A DNA stretch of 64,000 nucleotides, from NCBI GenBank assembly GCA_905116865.2, contig CAJHNH020004713.1, positions 124,001 through 188,000 on the forward strand, in the 5' to 3' direction. Position numbers and translations under genes: made by a program. Shown piece after piece: positions 39,301-51,300 of this stretch. Within the stretch, counting starts at the first letter, position 1, and every line of letters begins with the position of its first letter. This DNA comes from Candidula unifasciata. Taxonomy: Eukaryota; Mollusca; Gastropoda; Stylommatophora; Geomitridae. The notes beneath the pieces were generated by a model that saw nothing but the letters and a program-made list of their open reading frames with translations, was not told where the DNA came from and did not search any database.

Positions 39301-42300
39301 TGAAGAAAATATGAGAAGGTAACTGAAACATGTGTTTTGACCACTGGTAAGATCTGTGGAAAAAGAGACAGAGGAAGACAATGTTAGAGGATTGTAGACA
39401 CTCTTTTCTCACATCATGGAGGGTGTCAACACACGAACTGGTACATGCTGTTGAAGATCACAGTCCACAATAGGCCAGTCGACATCACACTTGTCACGAG
39501 GAGCGACACCGAGTTCATGCTTTGTTCTGCACTCTCGGCCTGCGGTCAGCTGATCTGCAGAGAGACACAAAGCCATACAGCATAAAACCGGGTGCAGTGA
39601 AGTCGATCCTCTCAACATTAACCCTTTTTTTTCTAAACAGCTTAGCTGCAAACAACAGCATGATGTGCCAACCAGTCTTTTAATGGTGATTGCAGAAGAA
39701 GAAGAAGAATTGTTAACCTAATGTATTTGGTCCTGTAGTATTATTTTAACCGTATATGATCTACAGTGGCAGTCTTTCGAAACTAGGGATAGTATGAGTT
39801 AAAGTCATTACTGGTAGGGGACTGAAAGTGTTGATGACATCAAATAAGAAAGTCCCTGTGTGGGTTCTGGGATCCCATCGTCCGGGGGAAATAATAGACC
39901 CCACTGCTCTCTGGAAGGTACAAGAAAACTGGGAGGACCAAGAGAGATCCTGCATAGAACCATAGTCAGAGAAGACACAAGTATGGGCCCAATGAACTAA
40001 TGAACATCCAAGACCTAAAATATATGGCAACAAACAGCCAGACATGCAGAGCTATGACTTCTGCTCTATGCGCCGCCCTCGGCTCAGGAGGAAAGACTAA
40101 CTAACTGCTTTCCTAACAAACATGTCGTAAAAGCCTACTAATTAGGGGTGTTTCCTTTTTATGTCAGAGTGCATCTGCCTGAGAGGCGAGGAACCAGCTG
40201 TCTGCATGTATGTAAGCCAGGTCTGTAAAATGATCTGCAAGCAAAACTCAAGGATTGAGACATAAAGTCCAGAAGTGAATGAATAACTAGAACTTTCCAC
40301 CAGTATTTACAGGCAGTGAACACCAAGAAGAAGAAATAAAAAATTTTTATTGTCTTTTTTTTTTAACCAAATGCCAGTACAGTAAGTAACAATCAGCTCA
40401 TTTATGCCATTAAAAAATCAACCCAAATGAGCAGCATCTTTGCAGTAAAACATAATAATGAAATCAAAATAAATGGTTGTAGCTATCAAATCTTATCTTC
40501 CTGTGCCTCCCTTTTGTTGTTGTTGTTCTTTTCCTCCTCCTCCTCTTTCATCACCACCACCATCATCATCATTAAATGAAATGACTGCCAGCGCATTGTT
40601 ATTTTTGGGTTCTTATAACTAGGCTGCCATATCTGCACTTTTCAGCCCAGTATGGTGCTGACAGCACCACAAGCCTATAATTAGTCACTTTTTACAACAT
40701 GCTTGTTAGAGGTTAGTGGATCTACTCGGTTTTCCTCCAAACTGAGGCATAGGAGTTCATACAAGGAAGAAAACTTTCACTAGCATACAAAAACTGAACA
40801 ATGATACAACTAAAGGAAAGAGAGATAGATTAAAAATAACTTAGCTTTGGCTAAATTTATTAACAACATTAACTGAATAAACAAAGAAGGCAAACAGGAA
40901 GCTTTGCAGAAGGGAAGCCACACAGAAAACAAAATTGGACATGTCATTATCAGAGAATGATTAACAAAAATGTGGAATTGAATTGAAAATAAAATGGAGA
41001 GATTTAACAGTAGTTGCTCTCCATCCATCCCTGCTCCTCCATGTTTCTGTCATGAAGATTTACTATGGAATATTCACTTTTGTGATTAATTAATCTCCTT
41101 TTTTGGTTGCTTCATCACTTCCTGTCTATGAGTTTTTCATGTTGCCAAGCTTCCTTACAGCTTTTTTTTTTAAAAGTCATTCTTCATTCCACTTTGACAG
41201 TAGCCATCCTGATTTCCAATACACATTTACACACCACACAATTCGGGCTTATTGTTTTTGATTTACCATATTTGTTAGTGTATAAGACTTTGCCACGTAT
41301 AAGACGCACCCTAACTATTGAAAGAAATATTTCAAGAAAAACTCAGATCTAAAGAAAATGATAACTAATGTTGCAAATTATTCACACATTAACACACCAA
41401 AGTCTAATCTGCAACTGTAATGAATGTACTGACCGACAGTATGGACAGGCACAGTGTGAAGGACAAAACATGAATTGTCTACATAGAAAATCACAAATCC
41501 TATCTTCTCTTTTCCTGTGTGGGTTCGGGACCCTATTGTGGGGAAAAAAGAATAAACCCACTGTCCCACTATCCAGCACATCATAAAAGTTGACTAAATA
41601 GGGTTGTTTCTTGTTACACTTTACATCTCGCCATGGAGGTCTTAGAATTAATCATTATTTTCTTTAGATAACATGGCACTGCACTTGTTGGTGTTATGTA
41701 CCAAGTTTTATGGTCTCTAGAACAACACTTGAAGGGTAGTTTATTCAATCAGTATTATACCAGTGCCCGTGTTTTATCTGTGGGATTATCTTCTTCTTTT
41801 AGCCTTTGACTCCTGCTAGATACTCGCTTGTGAGTCTTGGGTTTGATCCAAAATTGACACTCGCTCCCAGGTCGACCAAGTGAGTCTTGGGAAGTAAAGG
41901 CGACAGTCGGGATGTTGAACACATCACCTATCAAATGCTGATTGGTCTACACAAAATAGAAGACTGGCATCAAATACCTGACACCTCAGTGTCATGAAAA
42001 AGTTTCTTTTCTTACTGTACTTGACTCCTGTTGTATAGTATAGGCCTCGCCGACCTTTAGTTTAACTCTTGTGTTGTGATCATCACCAGGGTTTCTTCAG
42101 ACGCAGCATTCAGAAGCAGATTGAGTATCGGTGCATACGAGATGGGAAGTGTATGGTTATACGGCTGAACAGAAATCGGTGCCAGTACTGCAGGTTCAAG
42201 AAATGCCTAGCCGTAGGCATGTCCAGGGACTGTAAGTTTATTCCTTACTTATCAGGAGATGTTATTTTATTAGAAGTTTTTTTTTTCTTGTCATTTCCTT

Positions 42301-45300
42301 TGAGTGTCTCCATGGCTAAATGCTTTCAGTCGTTTGTATTACCACTGTGAAGGTTCATTCTGGGACTACTTTGTTTGGCTCACAAGTGCAGTATTTACTG
42401 ACATCCCTGAGGACCATCAAAGGAACTGTGTAGTGCATGCTTTGTGTGGGACTTTTGGCAGGTGGCTCATGGTTCTGCAGAGAGAGATTGAGCTATATTG
42501 AATAAAACCTAGTAGAGAAGTTAGTCCTCTTGAATTTAAACCTGAAGCCATTGTCATTACATTTATCACTTGAGGCATGGTGTCCACCTTGAGTGCTAGA
42601 GGTTCTGGGTTCAATCCCCGGTAAGGGCTGGGATTTTTTCACGTGGACTTGGACTTCTAGTAATTCCCCCTGGTCTCTGGGTAGTACGATTTGACACCCG
42701 TGTGCATTGTTGCACATGTAAAGAAAATCCCTTGGCAGTTGGAAATTGAAAAGAGTAGCCTAACGGCGCTGCCCGGGCACAAATTTGGGTTACAAATCTT
42801 TCCAAAGTATTTCAGGATCCTAGACTGTGCTACAGAGCCTGTGCACTGAGCTGAGCTTCTTTGGACTCAGACTTGAGTTAGAAGAAGAACGGAGCACTTA
42901 TGGGTTACTACCCTTGTGCCATGATGTTGATCCGTTGCTCAATCCTCAAACCTATTGTTAATCAGGATAATAATTTAGAAGCATGTTCTCTTACTAAGAC
43001 AAAGAAATATCAGAAAAAGTTATATCATGTTTGGTGACATAAGAGTAAAGAAATCAAGCTGGAATATGTTGACAGGAGGTACATTTATGGGAATAGAAAT
43101 AGAAAAAGGCAACAAAAGAAGGTTCTTGACAGTTGTAAAGTACAACCCGTGTGCGTGCGTACATATGTATATGTGTGTGTGTGAGAGAGAACATAATGGA
43201 GGAATAAACTGCGAGCCCTGTGGGAGCAGTACTAGACTGTGACACAGCATGACACAGTTAGCAACCCTGTTTCCAGCAGAAGCACAGGGACATAGTGATG
43301 ATTTTGCAGAAATGCTAGCCCAGAGTGAGGTCTTGTTAATGACATATAGCAGTGAGTGAGGTCTTGTTAATGACATATAGCAGTGAGTGAGGTCTTGTTA
43401 ATGACATATAGCAGTGAGTGAGGTCTTGTTAATGACATATAGCAGTGAGTGAGGTCTTGTTAATGACATAAAGCAGTGAGTGAGGAATTGTTAATGACAT
43501 ATAGCAGTGAGTGAGGTCTTGTTAATGACATATAGCAGTGAGTGAGGTCTTGTTAATGACATAGCAGTGAGTGAGGTCTTGTTAATGACATATAGCAGTG
43601 AGTGAAGTTTTGTTAATGACATATAGCAGTGAGTGAGGTCTTGTTAATGACATATAGCAGTGAGTGAGGAATTGTTAATGACATATAGCAGTGAGTGAGG
43701 TTTTGTTAATGACATATAGCAGTGAGTGAGGTCTTGTTAATGACATATAGCAGTGAGTGAGGTCTTGTTAATGACATAGCAGTGAGGGAGGTCTTGTTAA
43801 TGACATATAGCAGTGAGTGAGGTCTTGTTAATGACATATAGCATTGAGTGAGGTCTTGTTAGTGACATATAGCAGTGAGTGAAATTTTGTTAATGATATA
43901 TGGCAGTGAGTGAGGTCTTGTTAATGACAAATAGCAGTGAGTGAGGTCTTGTTAATGACATATAGCAGTGAGTGAGGTTTTGTTAATGACATATAGCATA
44001 GTGAGGTCTTGTTAATGTGAGTGAGGTCTTTGTTAATGACATATAGCAGTGAGTGAGGTTTGTTAATGACATATAGCAGTGAGGGAGGTCTTGTTAATGA
44101 CATATAGCAGTGAGTGAGGTTTTGTTAATGACATATAGCAGTGAGTGAGGTTTTGTTAATGACATATAGCAGTGAGGGAGGTTTTGTTAATGACATATAG
44201 CAGTGAGGGAGGTCTTGTTAATGACATATAGCAGTGAGTGAGGTTTTGTTAATGACATATAGCAGTGAGTGAGGTCTTGTTAATGACATATAGCAGTGAG
44301 TGAGGTTTTGTTAATGACATATAGCAGTGAGTGAGGTTTTGTTAATGACATATAGCAGTGAGTGAGGTTTTGTTAAGTACATATAGCAGTGAGTGAGGTT
44401 TTGTTAATGACATATAGCAGTGAGTGAGGTTTTGTTAATGACATATAGCAGTGAGTGAGGTTTTGTTAATGACATATAGCAGTAAGGGAGGTTTTGTTAA
44501 TGACATATAGCAGTGAGTGAGGTTTTGTTAATGACATATAGCAGTGAGGGAGGTTTTGTTAATGACATATAGCAGTGAGGGAGGTCTTGTTAATGACATA
44601 TAGCAGTGAGTGAGGTTTTGTTAATGACATATAGCAGTGAGGGAGGTCTTGTAGACATATAGCAGTGAGTGAGGTTTTGTTAATGACATATAGCAGTAAG
44701 TGAGGTTTTGTTAATGACATATAGCAGTGAGGGAGGTCTTGTTAATGACATATAGAAGTGAATGAGGTCTTGTTAATCGCATATAGCAGTGAATGAGGTC
44801 TTGTTAATGACAAATAGCAGTGAATTATGTCTTGGTAATGACATGTAGCAATGATAGACTATGACCTCAAAAGTTAATGGCGTCTGCACTAGCCTTGCGA
44901 CCGTAAGTCCTCAGGCTCAAGAACCCTCTCCCCTGTCCTACACCATGCTAAACAGCTGTAAACATAGGCAGTAAAGACATGTTGTGATATAGATCTTATT
45001 TGTCTTTGTTTGTGTGGGTTTCACTGTTATTTTTATCCAGTATGGGGGGGGGGGGGGGGAGGAGTATAGATCCACTAATCCTCCCCCTTCGACAAACATT
45101 TTGTGGAAGTGCATCTGTCTGAGAGGCAAGGAAACAAGTCTGTGTACAAACAAACTAGATCTGTAAAATGGATGTGCATGCAACACTCAGGTTCTGGAAC
45201 AAGGCCGAAGTCCAGAACTGGACAAACAACTAGAATTTTCTGTCAGAATTTACAGCAGGTCAACACGAAGAAGAACGGGTTTCAGACCTTGTGTTGTTAA

Positions 45301-48300
45301 AATATCCCTGCCTGGTCTGGACTTCAGGTTACTTCATAACTGTCGGGGTTGGGGGGGGGGGGGGGACATAACTTTATGGTTCCACGGGGCTCACCAGGAT
45401 TTGAACATGTGGGTTCCTTGAGGTGTTGACCCTGCGGACCACAGTCCTGCATGGAAAACGAACTGCAGTGCAATGTTGATAACATTTGAGTTTGAATTTG
45501 ACAGCTGTGAGGTACGGCAGAGTCCCTAAAAGGTCCAAAAGCCAGGAGGATCAGAGTGTAACGTCCAGTGATTCTAGTCTTGACCAGTCTGCCTTGGAGA
45601 GCAAGCAGCTGGCCATCTATGACATCATTCTCTGCATTTCTCAAGCCCATCATGCTCATTGTGCCATCACAGAGGATAAGGTCAAAAACATTGTCCAACA
45701 CCCAGCGACACTGGTAAGTGAATGTGGGCTTCCTGTGAACTTGTGTTTGTTTTCTTGGAAGCTGTTCTTGACTCTTGACCTTTCGGTGGTCAGATATAAA
45801 ATATTGTAGAGTGTTGAGTATATAAAGTGTTATCAAATATAAAGTTAATAGTGTTTATCCAAAATAAGACCTGCCTCTTAAAATAAGACATCCCCCCCAA
45901 CCCCCATAAGAAGACCTTCCTTCAAAATAGAACCTATCCCCAATAAGATCTACCCTTAAAATAAGGCTTACCCTCCAAAATAAGACCCCCCCCCCAAATA
46001 AGACCTACCCCAAAAATAAGCCCTATTACAATTTTAATGATGTTTTTAAGGTAAGCATTAACCTACAAATAAGCCCTAGTTGAGATCATCAACTAGAATG
46101 AGAAACTGATGCCAGTTGTTCTACAAGAAATGGAGTCACTAGAAATTCCGGCCAAAATTAGAGATTTAGAGAGTTAATGATGATATTCCAGAAGAAGGTG
46201 ACATGACCTTATTTAAACAAATGTAGAATTTTGTAAAAGCATGAGTGTAGATTTTTTTGTCTGGATTAAACAAACAAAAACAAAAAACAAAAATTCATGT
46301 GGTTTCCGGGGTTCCATTGTGGGGAAAACACGAATAGGCCCACCGTTTCCCCAAAAGCATGTTGTAAGAGTCGACTAATTGGGAGCTTTCTTCAAAACTT
46401 GGAGTACATCTGCCTGAGAGGCAAGGAGCCAACAGTCTGCATGCAGATGAGTCAGACCTGTGACATGTATATGCAGGCAACACTCAGTTTCTGTAACAGG
46501 ACTAGATTTCAGAAGTGGACGAACAACCATAATTTTCCGCTGAGTTTACAGCCGGTGAACGCGAAGAAGAAGAAGCAAAAAAATAAGACATCCCCAGAAA
46601 ACAAGTCATAGTGTATTTTTTTAAGCAAACATTAGCTGGTATTAATTTCTGGGAAACAAAGTGTTTTCAGTGGTGCGGCCTCATTTGGAGGTCTCTACGG
46701 CTAAGTGGTTAAGCTGTTTGCTTTGTACTCTAAAGATTAGAGGTTCATTTCATGGGCTGTGTCATTCAGTTCACAGGTACAGTTTTTGTAATTCTCAGGG
46801 GATTGTGAGTTTCCACATGACCAGTTTCCACTTGATCAGTTTAAACATGATCAGTTTCCACATGACCAGTTTCCACATGATCAGATTCCAGATGAGCAGT
46901 TTCCACATGAGCAGTTTCCACATGACCAGTTTCCACATGATCAGATTCCAGATGAGCAGTTTCCACATGATCCCTTCATTCTTAACCCTTTCAGGACCAG
47001 CGGATTTATATTCTTCTTCTTGAAATTCACCAGCTGTAAACTTTAGTCTTTGTTCCAGAACTTGAATTTTACATGCATGTCCATCTTAGAGATCTGGCCT
47101 ATTCGTATTCAGACAAATAGGGACCTATATTTTATAGACCAGTCGGCACTCAGTGAATGATGTGGTCAACATCACGCTGACCGCCTTTACTTCCCAGGTC
47201 TATACCTTGTACCCACTCACGGTTGGGTCAACTTGGGAGCCAAAGTAATTTTTTTTTTCAAGTCTGGCTTCACCAGGACCTGAACTCATGATCTTTCGAT
47301 GTGCAGGTGAACATCTAGGCGCTTAACCATCCCGGTTCCTATATACCATGTATAAAGTAACCAATAAACGTGTGATGAGTTGATTGGTACTGAAAGAGTG
47401 ATTGGTACTGAAAGAGTTCAATAGAATAAAGTTAATATTTTGCACTGGTGCGACCAAATGCTTGCAAAGGTTGTACTGTAAATGAAACTTGAAAATCTGT
47501 CTCCTTTCCTCCGCAGATGACCAAAATCCATATACCTGCAGGTCAGTTACACTTCAGCAACGAAGAGCTTGAAATGCAGAAACTCCTCATGTGGCAGCAG
47601 CTGGCATCATTGATCACCCCGTCCATACACGGGGTGGTGGAGTTCTCCAAACGGGTGCCCAGTAAGTTGGGGTCATAGACTGCTGGGGACAGTGGCAGGT
47701 TTCTTAATATGAAAAACTGTAGGAACTGACAGGAAACCATAAGCTGGCTTTGGCATTTTTGATGTAGTTTAGTTCTCAGAAAGGGTGCCCAATAAGTGGG
47801 GGTCATAGACTGCTGGGGACAGTGGCACGTTTCTTTACATGAAAAACTATGTAATTGATAGGGAACCATAAGCTGGTCTTTGCATTTTTGAGGTAGTTTA
47901 ATTCTCAGAATGGGTGCCCAGTAAGTTGGGGTCGTAGACTGCTGATGACTGTGACCATTTTCTCACTATGAAGAACCTTAGGAACATTTAGGGAACCATG
48001 AGCTAGCTGGCTGTTTTCATGGAAAGGTCCAAGAGCTGACTAGGAACGTTATGAGTTGTTTTTATTATTATTTTAAATCAAGTGACTTGCAAAAGTATGA
48101 GAGCAGTTTATACCCTCAGATAAAATCGGGGTCTCCTTGGCTAAATGGAGCCTTTTGCCTCATGCTCTCAAGATCATTGGTTCATTTAAGGGATTGCATC
48201 GTTCGGTTCACAGATGCAAGTTTTACTGAAATCCCTGGTGATTATCACTGAAGCTGTGGTTCCTGCTTTGTGTGACAAGCCATTCTACAGAGAGAGAGAT

Positions 48301-51300
48301 AGAGAGAGAGAGGAGAGAGACGGGTTGACTGAGCCAAATATGATAAAACCTGGTGCAAGGAATTTGATATTCTTAAACCTTAAAGGTTTTAATTGTAAGT
48401 TTGCTGTCTTTTTAAACAGGCAAGGAATTCTTATTGTCTACTTGCATTGCTGACTGTTTTGTACAGGGTACACTATTTTACCCTGCATTTTTTCTATTGT
48501 TTGGAGTTTGAGCAAGATGAGTTCTGTGATGTTAGAACAAACTAAAAACAAATTAGCTGATGATACTTCAGAAAGTGGGAACCATGGTGGTGTAGCAGCA
48601 AGATGCTACAGGTTTGAATCTGCATCGAGTCGGATTTGTGTCAACAACCTTTCTGCCGTGTTGACCCAGCCTATAACGTGTATCAGGTAAAGTACTGGAA
48701 AGTAAAAGCAGCCGCCATGATATTGATTAAAGATTTGGGACTGTGACCATCAGTCTCAACAAACGCAGGTGATCGGGGAAGAATGTGGTAAACCCCACCA
48801 AACAGTAGCCTTTACCACCATGAGCTGTTGGTTTTGAATATCTGGGCTCTTGAATCGAAGACAATCTTGCTCTAGATTCAGAACTAAACAGGCTTCTGCA
48901 ATGCTTTCCAAACTCACAACAAGGATGTGGTCAAACAAAAGGCTTACAGATTGGACCAGAATTATAGTTTATGAAACTTGCATGCAGACTTGTTTCTTTA
49001 CGGCAGTGAAACTTGAACTCTGTATGTTTGTCTGGAAAAAAAGATTGAATACTTTCCACAAGCGCTGTATGAGATGCATTCTTGGTGTATCATGGGGAGA
49101 CTTTGTTCCCAAAGAATGTGTACTCAGAAGAGCAGGAATGCCAACAGTATACTTTCTACTGAAGCAAAAGACACCTGTGTTGGCCAGGACATCTCTCTCG
49201 CATGGAAGAGGGTCGCATTCCAAAGGATCTCCTGTATGATGAACTGGTAACAGGGATAAGACCTGCAAGAAGGCTAGAGCACCAGTAAAGTCTTGCATGT
49301 TCTGTAAATTTCACTATCGGCTGCTGCCACTCCTCAGGGCAGTGAACTACTTTTTGATAAAACATACTTGGTGAAAGCTCTCTTGAATCAAATCTTCTTC
49401 TTCTGTAGCATTCCGAGCCCTTGAGGTTTATTGCTGCAGATATCACCAGCCTCCATTCATCTCTCTGGTTGCCCCTCTCTTGCCAGTTGGTGACACCAAG
49501 TGATTGCAGGTCTGTCTAGATATTATCTTTCCATCATCTTCTTGGTCTGCCTCGTGGTCTACGACCATTCATCTACCTTGTGTATATAGTTTTTACTTAT
49601 CTGTCATCCGACATTCTTTCAATATGCCCCCACCATTTCAATCTATTAGTTCTCATGATGCCAGTGATCAGTGGTGATTTAAACATATTATGAATTTCGT
49701 TATTGCTTCTCACTCTCTATTCACCACCGTTTGCATCTTCGATGGGTCCAAAGATTCGTCATAAGGCTCTGTTTTCGAAAAACCTGTAATAAGGCTTTAT
49801 CTCCGGGATCAAATGAATAATGTAAATTGAATTTAAGGAGAATCTATACATTCACAGGCTTAGTCAACAGCGGGTGAGCTGAGGCTCCGGAAGATTTTAA
49901 ACTCTGAGGAGAAGACATAGGCAGATTGTAATTAGGCTGCAACTAGTACGATTGATGCTTGATGATCTGGACTTCACTGATGATATTTCTCTTCTATCCC
50001 ATTCACGGAATCAGATGCAAGATAAACTAAATATACTTGATGCGAGATCACTACAGCTTGGTCTGAAAATCCATAAAGGAAAGACAAAGATAATGAGAAT
50101 AAATCAGGCAAATAGTAATATGGTTTCTCTTGAGGGCACCCCACTCCAGGACAAGGAGTCATACACCTATTTGGGCAGTAATGTAGATAAAGATTTTTCC
50201 TTGGCTGCTGAGGAAGGAGGTGGTGCATGTGTGGGAATGTCGTATGGGCAGGGATGTCAGTTCTTCTTCTTTCCTTCAGTCACTCTCACTGTTGCTTGTT
50301 TCAGACTTTGCGGACCTCTCCCAGGATGATCAACTCATTCTCATCAAAACAGGCTTCTTTGAGGTGTGGCTCACTCGCATGTCTCGGATGATCAACAAGG
50401 AGGAGAATGTCATTGTCTTTGAAGATGGAAGCTCCATATCCAGGGAGGAGCTAGCTGTGGTTTATTCGGTAGGTCCAGGTGGTTAGTAAGAGTGCCTCAT
50501 TATGGGCAGAACTGGATTGTTTTCTGTCTACTGCATTTTTTTTCCTGTAAGAGGCTGGCATTGGATGGGGAACACACTTGGCTTTTTTCCCAACCTCCCC
50601 CCACTTGTTTATGGTAACATACACCCCCCCCCCCCTTCCCACCAACATACAGACACGCACATATATACGTACACCCTCCTCAGAGCAAGCTTACGTATTT
50701 AGAGGGTAAATGGCATTTCAAAGATTTTGGTGCTAATTCCTGACACAGTACCGGCACACAGTTTTATGCACGTTGTTTTCAATGCTACTGAAAAAGACAC
50801 CTTTTTTAAAAAAAAAAAATTTTTTTTTAATTATTAAATAGAAAACAGACTTGATGAAAAGTAAAGGCGAAACCATGGAAGTGCTGATCTTGTTTTATTT
50901 CATAGTGGGATTCTTTTCTACTTGATTTCTTTGCTGCTGCCGAGGGCATGTGTTGTAATTAGAAGTGTGGGTGAAGTAACCCATCTCTTGCTTTCAGTGC
51001 GTCCGGCATACAGGGCTAGCCCTGTATTTTTATAGACCAATCGGCCCTCGGTGGGTGAGTGGTCAGCATCAGGCCAACTGTCTTTACTTCCATGGACATC
51101 ACCTGGTACCCATGTCATGCTGGCTCAAACCTGGGTCAGTTTTGGATTAAAAATCCTTCATCAGCGAATTCAAACTCTAAACCCTCTGGCTGGCAGTTGA
51201 TCATCCAGCCACTACACCACCACGCTTCCCTCTATAGCAGTCATTCCCAAACTGTGTGCCGGGGAGCTGCGACCTCTTCACAGGGGCACAGCGAAATATT

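Noticed and set aside
43020..44103. Repeated [10 protein letters not shown] frames on the - strand
   Set aside because: Product of the 31-bp minisatellite.
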